Source: Denitrobaculum sp965232285
GTDB taxonomy: Bacteria > Pseudomonadota > Alphaproteobacteria > Kiloniellales > Kiloniellaceae
Length of the DNA: 64,000 nt
NCBI GenBank assembly: GCA_965232285.1
Contig: CBDDPL010000004.1
Coordinates: 4,216,001 to 4,280,000, forward strand
Reading direction: 5' to 3'
Shown here piece after piece: positions 36,501-46,100 of this stretch. The position numbers were made by a program, and so were the translations under genes. Below the pieces are notes generated by a model. The model had not been told where the DNA came from, did not search any database, and worked only from the letters and a program-made list of their open reading frames with translations. The first letter of the stretch is position 1. Each line of letters starts with the position of its first letter.

Positions 36501-36691
36501 AACCACAAACGCTGCTGTGCGTAGGACAGCGGAAAGGATTTCTGACCGCGTCCCGATACCGGGATCGGCAGGCGTGAAAAATCTATGCCTTTCGTTTGTA
36601 GTGTTTCCAGGAAAGCCCGACGTTTTTCAGGCTCAAGCTGAGCAAAGCGCTCGGCGATCCGCTGTTTTTCCTGTATCGCGGTTGAAGTCAT
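30572..36691 (-). CDS. NRPS C: C-A-PCP-E-C nonribosomal peptide synthetase
   Basis: 2039 residues from ATG at 36691 (a TTG 24 bases upstream is possible). Condensation domain about 45-495 (HHIAADG near 187). Adenylation domain about 520-1010 (IYTSGSTGRPKG; FDGAHERW). Carrier near 1060 (FFELGGDSI, the form usual before epimerases). Epimerase about 1120-1565 (HHLVVDGVSWRIL). A last condensation domain about 1580-2010 (IYPLSAMQRGML; HHALLDG) is of the type that accepts a D-residue donor. The specificity residues read by eye give D-G-E-G-S-G-G-I-S-K. I cannot assign them firmly; by elimination, and from the N-hydroxylase and acyltransferase genes, an N-hydroxyornithine-type substrate is likely. 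The protein ends in a condensation domain with no thioesterase. Confidence 0.93.
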   Translation of the reverse strand: MTSTAIQEKQRIAERFAQLEPEKRRAFLETLQTKGIDFSRLPIPVSGRGQKSFPLSYAQQRLWFLSRFDSASSVYHMPGAFRLRGAFERDLLERSLARMMERHEVLRTTYREGEDGTAEQVVQDSMAVPMTVMDLSMVPVEEREQRARDLATEIVSEAFALEKAPPFRCSLLKLEENDQILVVTLHHIAADGASIPLLMGELKQIYEALLQNQEPLLPALPIQYADYALWQRNWLEAGERERQLAFWRAQLSDPDEVLNLPTDRPRPATPSHRGDEQSFVLTAALSEQLRALAQRKGCTLFMVLLAAFNLILYRYSGQSDLRVGVPVANRQRLETERLLGCFVNTMVLRTLVDGAQTFDDLLTAVKNSVVAAQDHQDLPFESLIEALQPERSLSQNPLFQVMFDHGQRREQAFKRFAELTVESFDLPVGTAKFDLSLSTTEEHSGAITGRIAYAADLFDQSSIRRFQAHLEAILRQIALGANKRLSEFELLSLEELEDLTVWSRDETADEMAEGDELLPVHALIEKHAKANPDKIAIVFNDETLSFGALNRRANRLAHRLLALGLLPEDRVGISMRRSPESVVTFLAVFKAGAAYVPLDPDYPPDRLRVIQEDAGLSLVISHSEVEAVSSLEDRCPILLLDQEDLSEQAETDPCRPVKLQNLAYIIYTSGSTGRPKGVAVEHGPLAMHCLATGRRYDITADSRELHFLSFTFDGAHERWLVPFCFGASIVLRDDTLWSAEQTYETIRKQGVTHAGFPPKYIQQLADWAAQAGDPPEVWLYSFGGEAMSKAGLEKVQKALKPQRVINGYGPTETVISPVVWKGTADSGIDTPYVPIGRPVGDRRAYVLDGNLMPVPQGHPGELCLGGSGLARGYHGQPGLTAASFVPDPFGEPGSRIYLTGDRVCWRDGGVIDFIGRADHQVKVRGFRVELGDIEAHLIAMPDVRTAVVVPHSSGGHTRLVGYVVAEKEASLDTRDLSEGLAKALPEYMVPASLILIDALPVNSNGKLNHKALPEPDWNTGKVYIAPRDASEVALARVWQDVLGREQIGVKDNFFELGGDSILSLQIVARARQLGLRLTPKQLFEKQTIEELAEVAERVDPQGGGSGSGLLFDDGDVPPSGQLPLTPIQTAFFEEAIPGRNRWNQSVLLRSAGAVEFALLSKAIAALVSHHDALRLRFQRAADGSWRQVYSNDPGDAPLWERHLDGGGHLDSQIEEFCNEAQCSLDIEKGPLIRGLLLHLPDQSQRLLMVAHHLVVDGVSWRILLEDLQSFYTRIMQGSAPVLSAKTASYGLWARSLEAYAESAQAKNEMGYWRACLSGIEPLPYDNPQGENRQRHARTVSLQLDRKRTGQLLKEAPAAYRTQINDLLLTALSLAVGAWCQREAFLVHLEGHGREDLFDGLDVSRTTGWFTSVFPVRLSRPGGDLGAAIKQTKETLRRVPARGIGYGLLRYLGGPEARAALATEEVSLAFNYLGQFGGRSEAALWQPAEESSGSGKDLDAPLGSRLTINGQVMDGALSLHCQFSEDVYRPATVESLMGHLREALSAVIDHCIAQDAGQVSPSDFPLASLTQEQLDHLPVSGPEIEDIYPLSAMQRGMLLHGIQNPASDAYMVQVQATITGVEVDRLKAAWQTVLARHAILRTSFAWHCELSEPLQIVRKAATIPVREFDWRDASDQDGDWDVLCDREFRTHFDLATAPLLRMLLVRTHQSTYRFAATWHHALLDGWSMSQLLGEVLRVYDREPVPAGVGRYRDYIAWTRQRSDSSSEAFWNARLDKLKAPTLLSRALKAEKGRSGQTACERTLDEAKVSHLTQFAGAEKVTLNTLVQAAWILLLQHYTGQATVAFGATVSGRSADLPDIERIMGLLVGTLPVVQNPRPDETVGVWLRALQADNLSLREHEHAPPQALQCWGLSTGQSDKEKAAPFDTVLIFENYPVDEALRQTVRGAVSFSDVGNRGQTSYPLTAVIIPRDTLTLRLEFSRAVLDERGVEDLVSNFESLVMRLSSDRDSPLRDVVTDALSHREAPPGSPIPGNASHAEIA

Positions 36692-36764
36692 TGCTTCAGG
36701 TACTCCCGACGCCAACGAGGGCGTTGAACAAATAAACTTGCGAGGCCTGCGGGCTCAGGGAAGT

Positions 36765-39700
36765 TCAGGCGACTTTTCCGTCGTCCATTGAACGACTCTG
36801 CTCTAAAAGCCCTTTGCGCTCGTCTTCCGACATGGCGGCGATCTGCTTTCGCAGAGCAATGACCTTCTCCAGGCGGCCAGGTGTCGTCTCGACCGCCCGC
36901 AACGCTGTCGCCAAAGCCCGCACGCTCGGATAATCGAAGACGATTCCCGGTTCGATCTCGATCTGAAAGACTTTGCGCAAACGCGCCACCAGCTTGATGA
37001 CGAGAAGGGAATGGCCACCCAGGTCGAAAAAGCTCTCCTCGACGCTCACCCGTTCACGCTCCAGCAGCTCCGCCACCAGTTCCGCGACAGTCGCCTCGAC
37101 CGGATCGCGCGGCGCGACGTAAGGTCTCTGGGTTTCTTCCTCTGCCGGTTCCGGCAAAGCCTGACGATCGATCTTGCCGTTCGCGAGCCTGGGAAGTGCG
37201 TCGAGTGATACGATTCTGCCAGGCATCATGGCGTCGCTTAACCAGGCACGGGCATGCGATTTCACAGCATCCGGGTCGCAATGCGCCTCGCCCGCCTGCG
37301 GCACGACATAGGCAGCCAGTTCAAGCCGATCGCCCTCCCCCCAGGCCTTGACTGCGGCTTGCCCAACACCGGGCGCGGTCGCGAGCACCCGCTCGATCTC
37401 CGCCGGCTCGACGCGGAAACCGCGGATCTTCACCTGTTCATCTTCCCGTCCGATAATTTGAAGGCCGCCTTCGGGGAGATAACGCGCCAGATCGCCGGTA
37501 CGGTAGAGCCGCTCGCCCGGCAGCGCAGGAACCTCGACAAAGGCTGACGCATCCGGCTGCCCCAGATACCCCCGAGAGACCTGCGCACCACCGATGTAAA
37601 GCTCTCCCAAAGCACCCGCCGGCGCAATGGAGCGGGTCTTGTCCAAGACGTAGACTTTACAGTTGCCCAGGACTTGCGTCAGGGAAGGCCCCGGTCCCTG
37701 ACGCCCGTGACGAGGATCAAGCTTTCGAACCATGACACCGACCGTCGTTTCCGTCGGCCCGTAGTGATTGTAGACGCGACAGTCGGCTCGGAGCTTGAAG
37801 ATCCTGTCGACCAGCGCCCAGGGCGTCGCTTCGCCGCCCAGCACCAGCGTGGCAGGCAGGTAGGTTTCGCCGGCTTCGCCAGTCGGCAGATCCAGTAAGG
37901 CGGCAAGGTGGGACGGGACGATCTTGAGGCAGTCGATTTCCCGGGCGTGCAGAAACCCGACAAACTCCGTGCCCAGCATCATGGTCTGCTCATCGGCCAG
38001 GTAGAGGCATCCGCCATTCCAGAATGCGCCAAAGAGCGTTGTGTTGCCGAGATCCGCCGCGACCGATGACGTTAAGGCAAAGCGGCGACAGGATATGAGG
38101 TCAAGCGCGGCGCTCGCTGCCGCAACATAGTTCGCAAGATGGTCATGCTCCACGACGACGCCTTTCGGCCTGCCCGTGGAGCCCGAGGTATAGAGGACGT
38201 AAGCCGCCTGCCGCGGTGAGATCTCGTCCGGTAAGGCGACAGGAGCAGCCTGCCCCGCTTGCCCGGAAGAGCTCTCATCCATGAGGTCGGAGATGTACCG
38301 CACAGTGGCCTCGGCGACCGAGGGATCCGGCATCAGATCGCGGGTCGTCAAAACCAACGACGGCGTCGCGTCTGCCAGAATGGCCTCACGCCGCGCCGCC
38401 GGCCAGGCCGGGTCGAGGGGCACATAGCAGCCACCGGCGCGGAGAACGGCCCAAAGTGCGATAATGAGATCTGCCGAACGCGGCAGTACAAGGGCCACCC
38501 GGGTCTCCGCTTCAACGCCAAGCTGGCGCAAGCGCCGGGCAACCAGATCCACCTGAGCGTCCAACTGCGCGTAGGTCCAGGCCTTTCCGTCGGCCCAAAG
38601 CGCTGCGTCATCGGGATGATCGGCGACAGTTTTCGCAAAACGCTCGACGAGCGTGCCCGCCTCGACGGTGAAGCTCGTCTCGTTCAATGCCAGCGCATCA
38701 GTCCGGTCGGCGGCACAGGCGATTGGCATCTCCCAGATCGGGCTCGCCATATGGGCCGGCAGCAGAGCAAGCGCTGCCATATAGTGATCGAGGAACCTGC
38801 GTACCGCGGCTTCACTGTAAAGTGCCGCGTCGTAGTGCAACTCAGCCTCGGCCGGCTGCCCTTCCTTGAAGCCGATATCCAGCACCATCTCGAAGCGCTT
38901 CGAAGGTCCGGGCAGATCTCTCGGTGCCCAGGAGAGCCCGCCGCCATCCAGCGAGGGCGGCAAGTCCTGGATGGCAAAGCCGACGCTGGGAATTGCGCAA
39001 TTCTGGGCTTGCTCGAGCGTCCAGAACTCCTGCGCCTCGCGATGCTCGATCAGCATGGCCGAAAGGCGCTTGAGCGTGCTGGCGAGTGACTCGTTTTCGT
39101 TGATGCGCGGCGCAACGGGCAAAATCTCGTCAAGTGCACCAGCCATTTCGGCGAAGGCCTCGTAATCCTGCCGGCAATCATGCTGCCAGCCGGCAATAAA
39201 GTCAGGGTCAAGGCTCGTTCGCGCGAGCACCAGCCACCAAGCCGCCTGCAGCACCACACTTCTTGAAACGCCACAACGACCAAGGCCCTCGACTGTCGCC
39301 GGATCAAAGCTTCGGCGCAGGGACATCCGCTCCTCCGCGCCCCCCTCTCCAAGGGGATCCAGCAGTTGACAGGCCGGTCGTGGCGCATCCAGAGCCTCGA
39401 GTGCCAATCCCTTCCAGTAGCTCCGCCCCATCGAGGCTTCTTCGTCGCTGTCGAGTTCATGGCGCCACTCGACGAACTGCGCGTGGCCCAGTTCCTCCTC
39501 TTGTTCCAAAGACTTACCAGTCGCCTCCGGACGGTCCCCGCCCCGGTCAGAATAGGCTGCGACTAGATCACCGTAGATCAGAGTCAGGCTTCTGCGGTCG
39601 GCGACCAGGGGTGACGCTAAGAATGAAAGCACGGCCAGATGATCTGTGAGGCGGAACAGCAGAACCTTCAGGACCTGCGCTCTTGAGATGTCCAGGGGAA

Positions 39701-40130
39701 CGCCGCGCTCCTCGCGAACATGCTCCTCCATGCGCTGGCGGGTGTTTTCGACGCCGCGAAGATCAAACTCGCAGAACAGCGGCGTCGAGACCTCAGGCGG
39801 CACGACCGACTGACGCGGCAGCAGGTAGCCCGGCTCCGTCCGGAAGGCCGTCCTGACTGCATCATGGCGGGCCGCCGTCATTAACAAGGCCCTTTGCAAG
39901 CGCTCGGAATTCAGCTCACCTTCAACTTCCACCGTCATGACAAGAGGAGAGGCTTCCTGTGCTGTCCGTCTTCTCTTTTGCCAATCGGCGGTAATCCGTC
40001 CGGCGGTTTCCGAACTTCCACCTGAGCCCCAAAGCTCTTTGATCTTGGAAGCCTCAAACAGGTAACGCTGCCTGGCGGTGAGCGGCAGGCTCTCGTCAGT
40101 CACGGCAACGGCATCGGTTACGTCGGCCAT
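36765..40130 (-). CDS. NRPS B: degenerate C-A-PCP, predicted Asp-activating
   Basis: 1121-residue single-module synthetase; ATG at 40130 with AGGAG overlapping the end of NRPS A. About 1-480 has condensation-domain length and flanks, but at the HHxxxDG position it reads ASPLVADRR (about 172-180), so the catalytic His pair is missing. Adenylation domain about 490-1000 (LYTSGSTGRPKG; DLARYLP; KIRGFRVEPAEIE). By eye its specificity residues are D-L-T-K-V-G-H-V-G-K, practically the classical Asp code. Carrier Ser near 1041 (FFDLGGHSL). The C-terminal 60 residues form a charged helix, perhaps a docking element. It lies between NRPS A and C in one operon and is predicted to add the second Asp. Confidence 0.93.
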   Translation of the reverse strand: MADVTDAVAVTDESLPLTARQRYLFEASKIKELWGSGGSSETAGRITADWQKRRRTAQEASPLVMTVEVEGELNSERLQRALLMTAARHDAVRTAFRTEPGYLLPRQSVVPPEVSTPLFCEFDLRGVENTRQRMEEHVREERGVPLDISRAQVLKVLLFRLTDHLAVLSFLASPLVADRRSLTLIYGDLVAAYSDRGGDRPEATGKSLEQEEELGHAQFVEWRHELDSDEEASMGRSYWKGLALEALDAPRPACQLLDPLGEGGAEERMSLRRSFDPATVEGLGRCGVSRSVVLQAAWWLVLARTSLDPDFIAGWQHDCRQDYEAFAEMAGALDEILPVAPRINENESLASTLKRLSAMLIEHREAQEFWTLEQAQNCAIPSVGFAIQDLPPSLDGGGLSWAPRDLPGPSKRFEMVLDIGFKEGQPAEAELHYDAALYSEAAVRRFLDHYMAALALLPAHMASPIWEMPIACAADRTDALALNETSFTVEAGTLVERFAKTVADHPDDAALWADGKAWTYAQLDAQVDLVARRLRQLGVEAETRVALVLPRSADLIIALWAVLRAGGCYVPLDPAWPAARREAILADATPSLVLTTRDLMPDPSVAEATVRYISDLMDESSSGQAGQAAPVALPDEISPRQAAYVLYTSGSTGRPKGVVVEHDHLANYVAAASAALDLISCRRFALTSSVAADLGNTTLFGAFWNGGCLYLADEQTMMLGTEFVGFLHAREIDCLKIVPSHLAALLDLPTGEAGETYLPATLVLGGEATPWALVDRIFKLRADCRVYNHYGPTETTVGVMVRKLDPRHGRQGPGPSLTQVLGNCKVYVLDKTRSIAPAGALGELYIGGAQVSRGYLGQPDASAFVEVPALPGERLYRTGDLARYLPEGGLQIIGREDEQVKIRGFRVEPAEIERVLATAPGVGQAAVKAWGEGDRLELAAYVVPQAGEAHCDPDAVKSHARAWLSDAMMPGRIVSLDALPRLANGKIDRQALPEPAEEETQRPYVAPRDPVEATVAELVAELLERERVSVEESFFDLGGHSLLVIKLVARLRKVFQIEIEPGIVFDYPSVRALATALRAVETTPGRLEKVIALRKQIAAMSEDERKGLLEQSRSMDDGKVA

Positions 40131-40133
40131 TCT

Positions 40134-43100
40134 TTACTCCTGAAGCATCGGTTCGAGGACGGCGACCTGTCCGCCGGCGAGGATGTCGCTCCGTTCCACC
40201 ATGTCACCCATCGCAACGGCAATCTTGCGCGGCCCCTCGAAGGGGTCGCGGGCATGGGCCGCCAACATATTGTCAAGCATCACCACATCGCCGGGCTGCC
40301 AGGAGAAGCGCACGGCGCAGGCTTCATAGGCCTCGCCAATGGTTGCCATGGTCGCGTCCGGTATCGGACTGTCGTCGCCGAAAACGACCTGCCTCGGCAT
40401 GCGATCGAGTCCCACCATATCCAGCAGATCGGACCGGACCTCGGCTTCGAGACATGCGATATGATGTAGCTGGACCTGATTGAAGAAGGATCGCTCGAGC
40501 GTCACCGGGTGCCGGATGACGGCGGGACAGAGGGTGCGGGTCTGCAGCGTCTCATCGTCCAGCCAGTGATACTCGATCCCCCCGGCTCGGCAGCGCGCCT
40601 CGACCTCCGACTTATCGTCCGTCTTGAAAAAGTCACGCCATCCGACATCGAGCCGTTTCGTGAAGGTGCGAATATACTTCAGTTGTTTCCGTTCGAACTC
40701 CTCGACCAGCTCGGCCGGCAGACGCTTCAGCATCTCGCGACAGTCGACAATCGGCGTCGCGCCTCCAACCGGCGCGGCCAGCTCACAGAAGAACCACTGT
40801 TTCCGCGGCCAGCGTTCCAGGTGGGAACTCTCATTGTGATAGAGAATCATCTGCCGTTCCGGATAAGGTGTCGAACGGTAAATGTTCTTGCCGCCCTCCT
40901 TCTTGGGCAGATCGCCATAGCTGCCGAAGAGACCCGGCTGCATCGCTTCCGCGAAACTTTCGAAGTCCAGCGGTGTCAGGATGCTGAAATTCCGGAACAG
41001 AATGCCCGCGTGCCGGCAGAGCAGAGTTTCGACAAGGGCCCGGTTCTCCCGCGCCCAGCCGACCGGGTCCAGGTCCGCGACCGAAGGCTCCAGGATAATC
41101 GGGAAGGAAGCTTGCGGCTGAAGGAATGACGTCCGGACCGAATTGTACGGCAGGGACGAGGGAACCGGTTTCGATGCCACGGGCCTGTTAACCCGCTGCG
41201 TGACCTTTTTTAGCTTTGCGAGCTTGGCGCTCATGCGGACCTTTTGATCCATCGGGACGGCCTCCTGACGGCTGGGCAAAACAAACTGACTGACGGGTGT
41301 TTGCGGCGCATCGAGCGCCTCTGTGAGTAAGGCGAGCCAGCTTTCCGCAAAGCCCTGAATGGTCGCAGCCTCAAACAACGCGGTCGCGAACACCCATTCG
41401 CCGGCCAGCATTCCTCCGCGCGGTTCTAAGAAGAGCGCCATGTCGAATTTCGAATAGCGATCCCGCTGCGGGAGCAATTCGACTTCCAGACCCGGCAGGT
41501 CAAACTGGCCGCCTGGAACGTTCTGGAGCACGAAAAGGCTCTGCACCAGGGGATTGAACCGCCGGTCGCGCGGCGTTCCAACCGCCTCGACGATACGGTC
41601 GAACGGCAGGGCGTCGTGCTCGAAAGCATCCAGTGTGGTCTGCCGCGTCAGCTTAACGAGATCGGCAAACAGCGTATCCGTCTCGATCCGCGAGCGGAGC
41701 GGGAGCACATTGACGAAGAAGCCGATCAGTCCTTCAAGCTCATTGCGGTCGCGCCCGGCTGTGTCGGTGCCGACAACCAGGTCCTGTTCGCCGGTCAGTC
41801 GGTGCAGCAGCATCTGGAAAGCCGCCAGCAGAACCATAAAGCTGGTCGCTCCCTGCGACTGTGCAAAGTCTTCTGCGCGGCGCAGGAGTTCTGCCGGAAC
41901 CTCGAAGCGAACGACATCGCCCAGATGGGACGCCGTCTCAGACCGGGGGCGATCGAACGGAAGATCCACGACCGGCGGAGCACCTTCCAACTGCCCGCGC
42001 CAGTAATCCAGCTCGGAGTCCAGGCGAGCGCCGCTGAGCAGCTTGCGCTGCCAGACGGCATAGTCACTGTACTGCAGCGGCAAATCCGGTAGTACAGACG
42101 CAAGAGAATGGCGGCTGTCCGCATGCCGGTTTACGGCGTCTCGATAAAGCGCGGCCAGCTCGTCGATCATGATACCGACCGACCAGCCATCCGCGACGAG
42201 GTGATGCATGGCGAACAGCAGCAGGTGCTCCTCTGCGTCCAACTTGAGCAGCCGGGCGCGAAGCAGAGGCGCCTGCGAAATGTCGAAGGTGGTTCGAGCG
42301 TTCACCTGCTCCAGGTCGGCAATCGCCGCCGCGCGCGCATCCCGAGAGAGCGGCGACAGGTCCGTCACCGCAATCTCCAGCGCCGTATTGGTCATGACGA
42401 CCGCACACGGCTCACCATCCACTTCGGGATACCCGGTGCGCAGAACCTCGTGTCTCTCGATCAGCGCCTCGAGACTCTGCTGCAAAGCGGCGACCTTCAA
42501 GGTGCCACGCAGCCGCAGTGTGGCCGTCATGTTATAGGCCGCGGTTCCGGCAGCGGACAAACGCTCCACCAGCCAGAGGCGCTGTTGGGCCAGCGACAAG
42601 GGCATGAGTTCTGTTCGTTCGACCGGAACCAGCGGCGGTTCGTTCTGCGCAGTCGAGCCTTTGGCCTGCTCCAGGACTTGCGCGAAAGCACGGATCGTCG
42701 GCGCGTCGAAGACGCTGCGCATCGACAGATTCGAATGGCCGTCCCGGCGCAAACGCGCCAGAAGCTTCATCGCCAGCAGCGAATGCCCGCCGGAAGCGAA
42801 GAAATCGCTGTCGAGTCCAAGCTGAACCCCGGGCAGCAGTTCCTGCCACAGGCTGGCAAGATATCGCTCCGTCTCGCTTTCCGGCGCGGCGGCATTGCCG
42901 GGGCAGAGTTGCGGCTCCGGCAGGGCGCGCAGATCGACTTTACCATTGGCGTTCAGCGGCCAGTGTTCGACCCGCACCCAGAACTGCGGCAGCATATAGG
43001 ATGGCAGGCGCGCACTCAGCGCATCGGCCAGCCGCTTCTCTTGTTCGGCCTGCGAATCTGAATGCGACTGCCAATAGGCGACGAGCTGCTCGGCGTCTCC

Positions 43101-46100
43101 GACTGCGCGGACTGTAACGAGCGCCCGTTTGACACAGCTCTGATCTTCGAGCACGGCCTCGATCTCGCCGAGTTCAATCCTGTATCCCCTCAGTTTGACC
43201 TGAAAATCACTTCGGCCGGCGAATTCAATCGTACCCTCTTCCCGCCAGCGGCCGAGGTCCCCCGTCAGATAGAGCCGGCTGCCGGGCGCCCCCCAGGGAT
43301 TTGGGACGAAGGAAGCCGCGGTCCGCTTGGGATCTGCGAGGTATCCGCGCCCGACACCGACACCGCCAACCGCGATTTCTCCCACGACGCCGATGGGCGT
43401 CAGGTCTCGCTTGGCGTCCAGGATATAGAGCTCGGCATTTGCGGTCGGGCGTCCGATCGGAACGCTCTCTCCTGCTTCGGGCACCGCGTGCAGCGGGTGA
43501 AAAGCCACATCATCCGCACACTCCGCGGGGCCATAGGCGTTCATCAGGGGAATGTCAGGATAGGCCCCGAACCAGGAGCGGGCGCAGGCAGGCGGCAAGG
43601 CTTCACCGGTCGGCAACACCCAGCGCAAGGCAGGCAAGGGGCGTATGTCGCTTCCCTGGGCATCCAGCAGAGCCTGCAGTAATGAAGGAACCGGTTCGAA
43701 CAGACTGATTCGGCACGTCTGGAGAAGCTCGAGCAGAGCCTCGGGGTCGCGCACCACTTCGTCCGGAATGATTTCAACGCAGCCGCCCACCAGGGGCGCC
43801 GTCAGAGTCTGCCAAACCGAGATGTCAAAGGAGGTGGATGCGGTCTGTGCGATCACGTCACCCTCGCTCAGCCCCAGAGGAGTGACTTTGGCGAGCATGT
43901 TATTCAGCATACCATCGCGTGTGACCATTGCGCCCTTCGGTGCGCCGGTCGACCCCGAGGTGAAGATCACGTAAGCCAGTTGGTCGCCCTCTGCCCGCAG
44001 CTCCGGCAGGTCTGCTTGCTTTCGCAGCTCCAGCAGATCCGCGCAGGTCACGACCTCTGCGCGCCCGGTCTCGGCCAGCCGAGCGCGCATCGCCATGTCG
44101 CAGACCACGAGAGGATCGGCCGCCTGCTCAAGCACCTGGGACCAGCGGACCGGAGGGTGAGCCGGATCCAGCGGCAGCCAGGCGCCACCCGCACGCAGCA
44201 CGGCCACCATCATGGTGAAGAGCTCCAGGCCTCTCGGAAACAGAAGAGCGACCATCGAATCCGGCCCGATCCCCTTCGCACGCAGGCCGCAAGCCAGTTC
44301 ACCGGAGTTCTGCCAGAGATCACGATAACTCAAGGTGTTGTCGCCGCAGCGGGCGACAACACGATGCGGGTGTCGTTGTACCTGCGTCGCGACACGTTCG
44401 ACCCAGTCGGATGACAGGTCATAGTCAGCCGGCTGCCATCCCCATTCACGGATAGCCTGCTGCTCGCCGCCTCCCAGGAGGTCGACATCGCCAACGCGGG
44501 CCTTACCCGTATCGGCGAGCCCCTTAAGCGCAGTCTCCAGGAAACCGGCCAAACGGGCGAGGTTCTGCTCGGAAATACGACGGCGGTCAGCGGTGAACTC
44601 GATGATCATGGCCGCTTCGGGCATCACCTCGAGCGTGACGCCGTAGTGGGTTTGCTCGATGTTTTCGAGCTGCCGGAAAGACAGGCCCTCGAGATCCCGG
44701 CGACGTTCGCCGATCATCGCCAGGTTCTGAAACACCATGATCGTATCGAAGAGCGCCGTGCCAACGCCTGACTGGGACTGAATGTCAGACAAGGAAGCGT
44801 ACTCGAACTCGCGCAGCGCCAGGTTGTCCGACTGCACGCCGGCCAGGTAGTCATCAAGCGAGAGCATGGCGGCCGGGCGGACACGCAACGGCAGGGTGTT
44901 GATGAAGACACCCAGTATCTGCTCGGCACCGATCATTTCCGGCGGACGGCCCGCCGAAGTGACGCCGAAAACCACGTCCTCCCGACCGCTGACACCCGAG
45001 AGCACAAGGCCCCATGCCGCCTGCAAAAGGGTGTTCAGGGTAATCTTACGCTCCTGCGCGGCCTCTCGCAGACGACCTGTCATATCTTCATCAAACACAA
45101 GCCGCTGTTTGATGGGCTCGATGGCACCGGGCTTGGCCTCGCGCAGAAAGGGCAGGGTCACCGGCGCTTCGAAATCACGCAACTGACCTTGCCAGAACGC
45201 CTCGGACCGCGATTGATCCTGTCCGGACAGCCAGTCGATATAGCTTCGGTAGGCTGGCCTTTTCGGAAGCTGCGGTGTTTCCCCACTCACTGCGGCTTTG
45301 TAGCGCTCCAGCACCTCATCCAGGAGCATGGCGGAGCACCAGCCGTCGACAATCAGATGATGGCGGCTCCAGATCAGCCACCAGCTATCGGCGCCGACGC
45401 GCGCCACGGCGAGACGCATCAAAGGGGGACGGGTCAGCGAGAAACCGACCATCCGGTCGTTCGCACAGAAAGCCTGCAGAGCGGCAAGACGGCCGTCTTC
45501 GTCAAGGTCACGCCAGTCGAGCATGGAGACCGGCAAGGGCGCGGAACGCCTGACGCACTGCAGAGGGGCTTCAAATCCCTCCCACTGAAATGTGGTGCGC
45601 AAAATGGGGTGACTGTCAATCGCCGACTGCCAGGCTTCGGCAAAGCGGCGCGGTTCGAATACACCTGATGCCTCCACGACCAACTGGTTCACATAGGAAC
45701 CGCTTTCCGCGTCGAGAAGACTGTGGAACAAGAGCCCCTGCTGCAGCGGTGACAGCGGATAGATATCATCGAGGTCGTCGTTGTCCGCCAGAAAGGCTTC
45801 CAGTTCCGAAGCCGTCATACCGCTCGAGGCAAAAGGCTCAAGCGCGACTGACTCTTCATCCGGAAGCTGATCCTCCGCTTTTTCGGCCGGCTGCTTCGGA
45901 ACCTGGGAAGAGGAAGAGAGTTCAGACGTCAGCGCAGCGGCAAGAGCGGCAATCGTGCGATGCTCAAAAATGGCTTTTGGCGTTACGCGAACACCTTGCG
46001 CCTGCCCCTTAGCAGTCGCTTGAAGCGCGAGAATCGAATCGCCTCCCAGTTCGAAGAAGTCCGCGCTCCGATCGACGGCGTCCCGCTTGAGAACCTCCTT

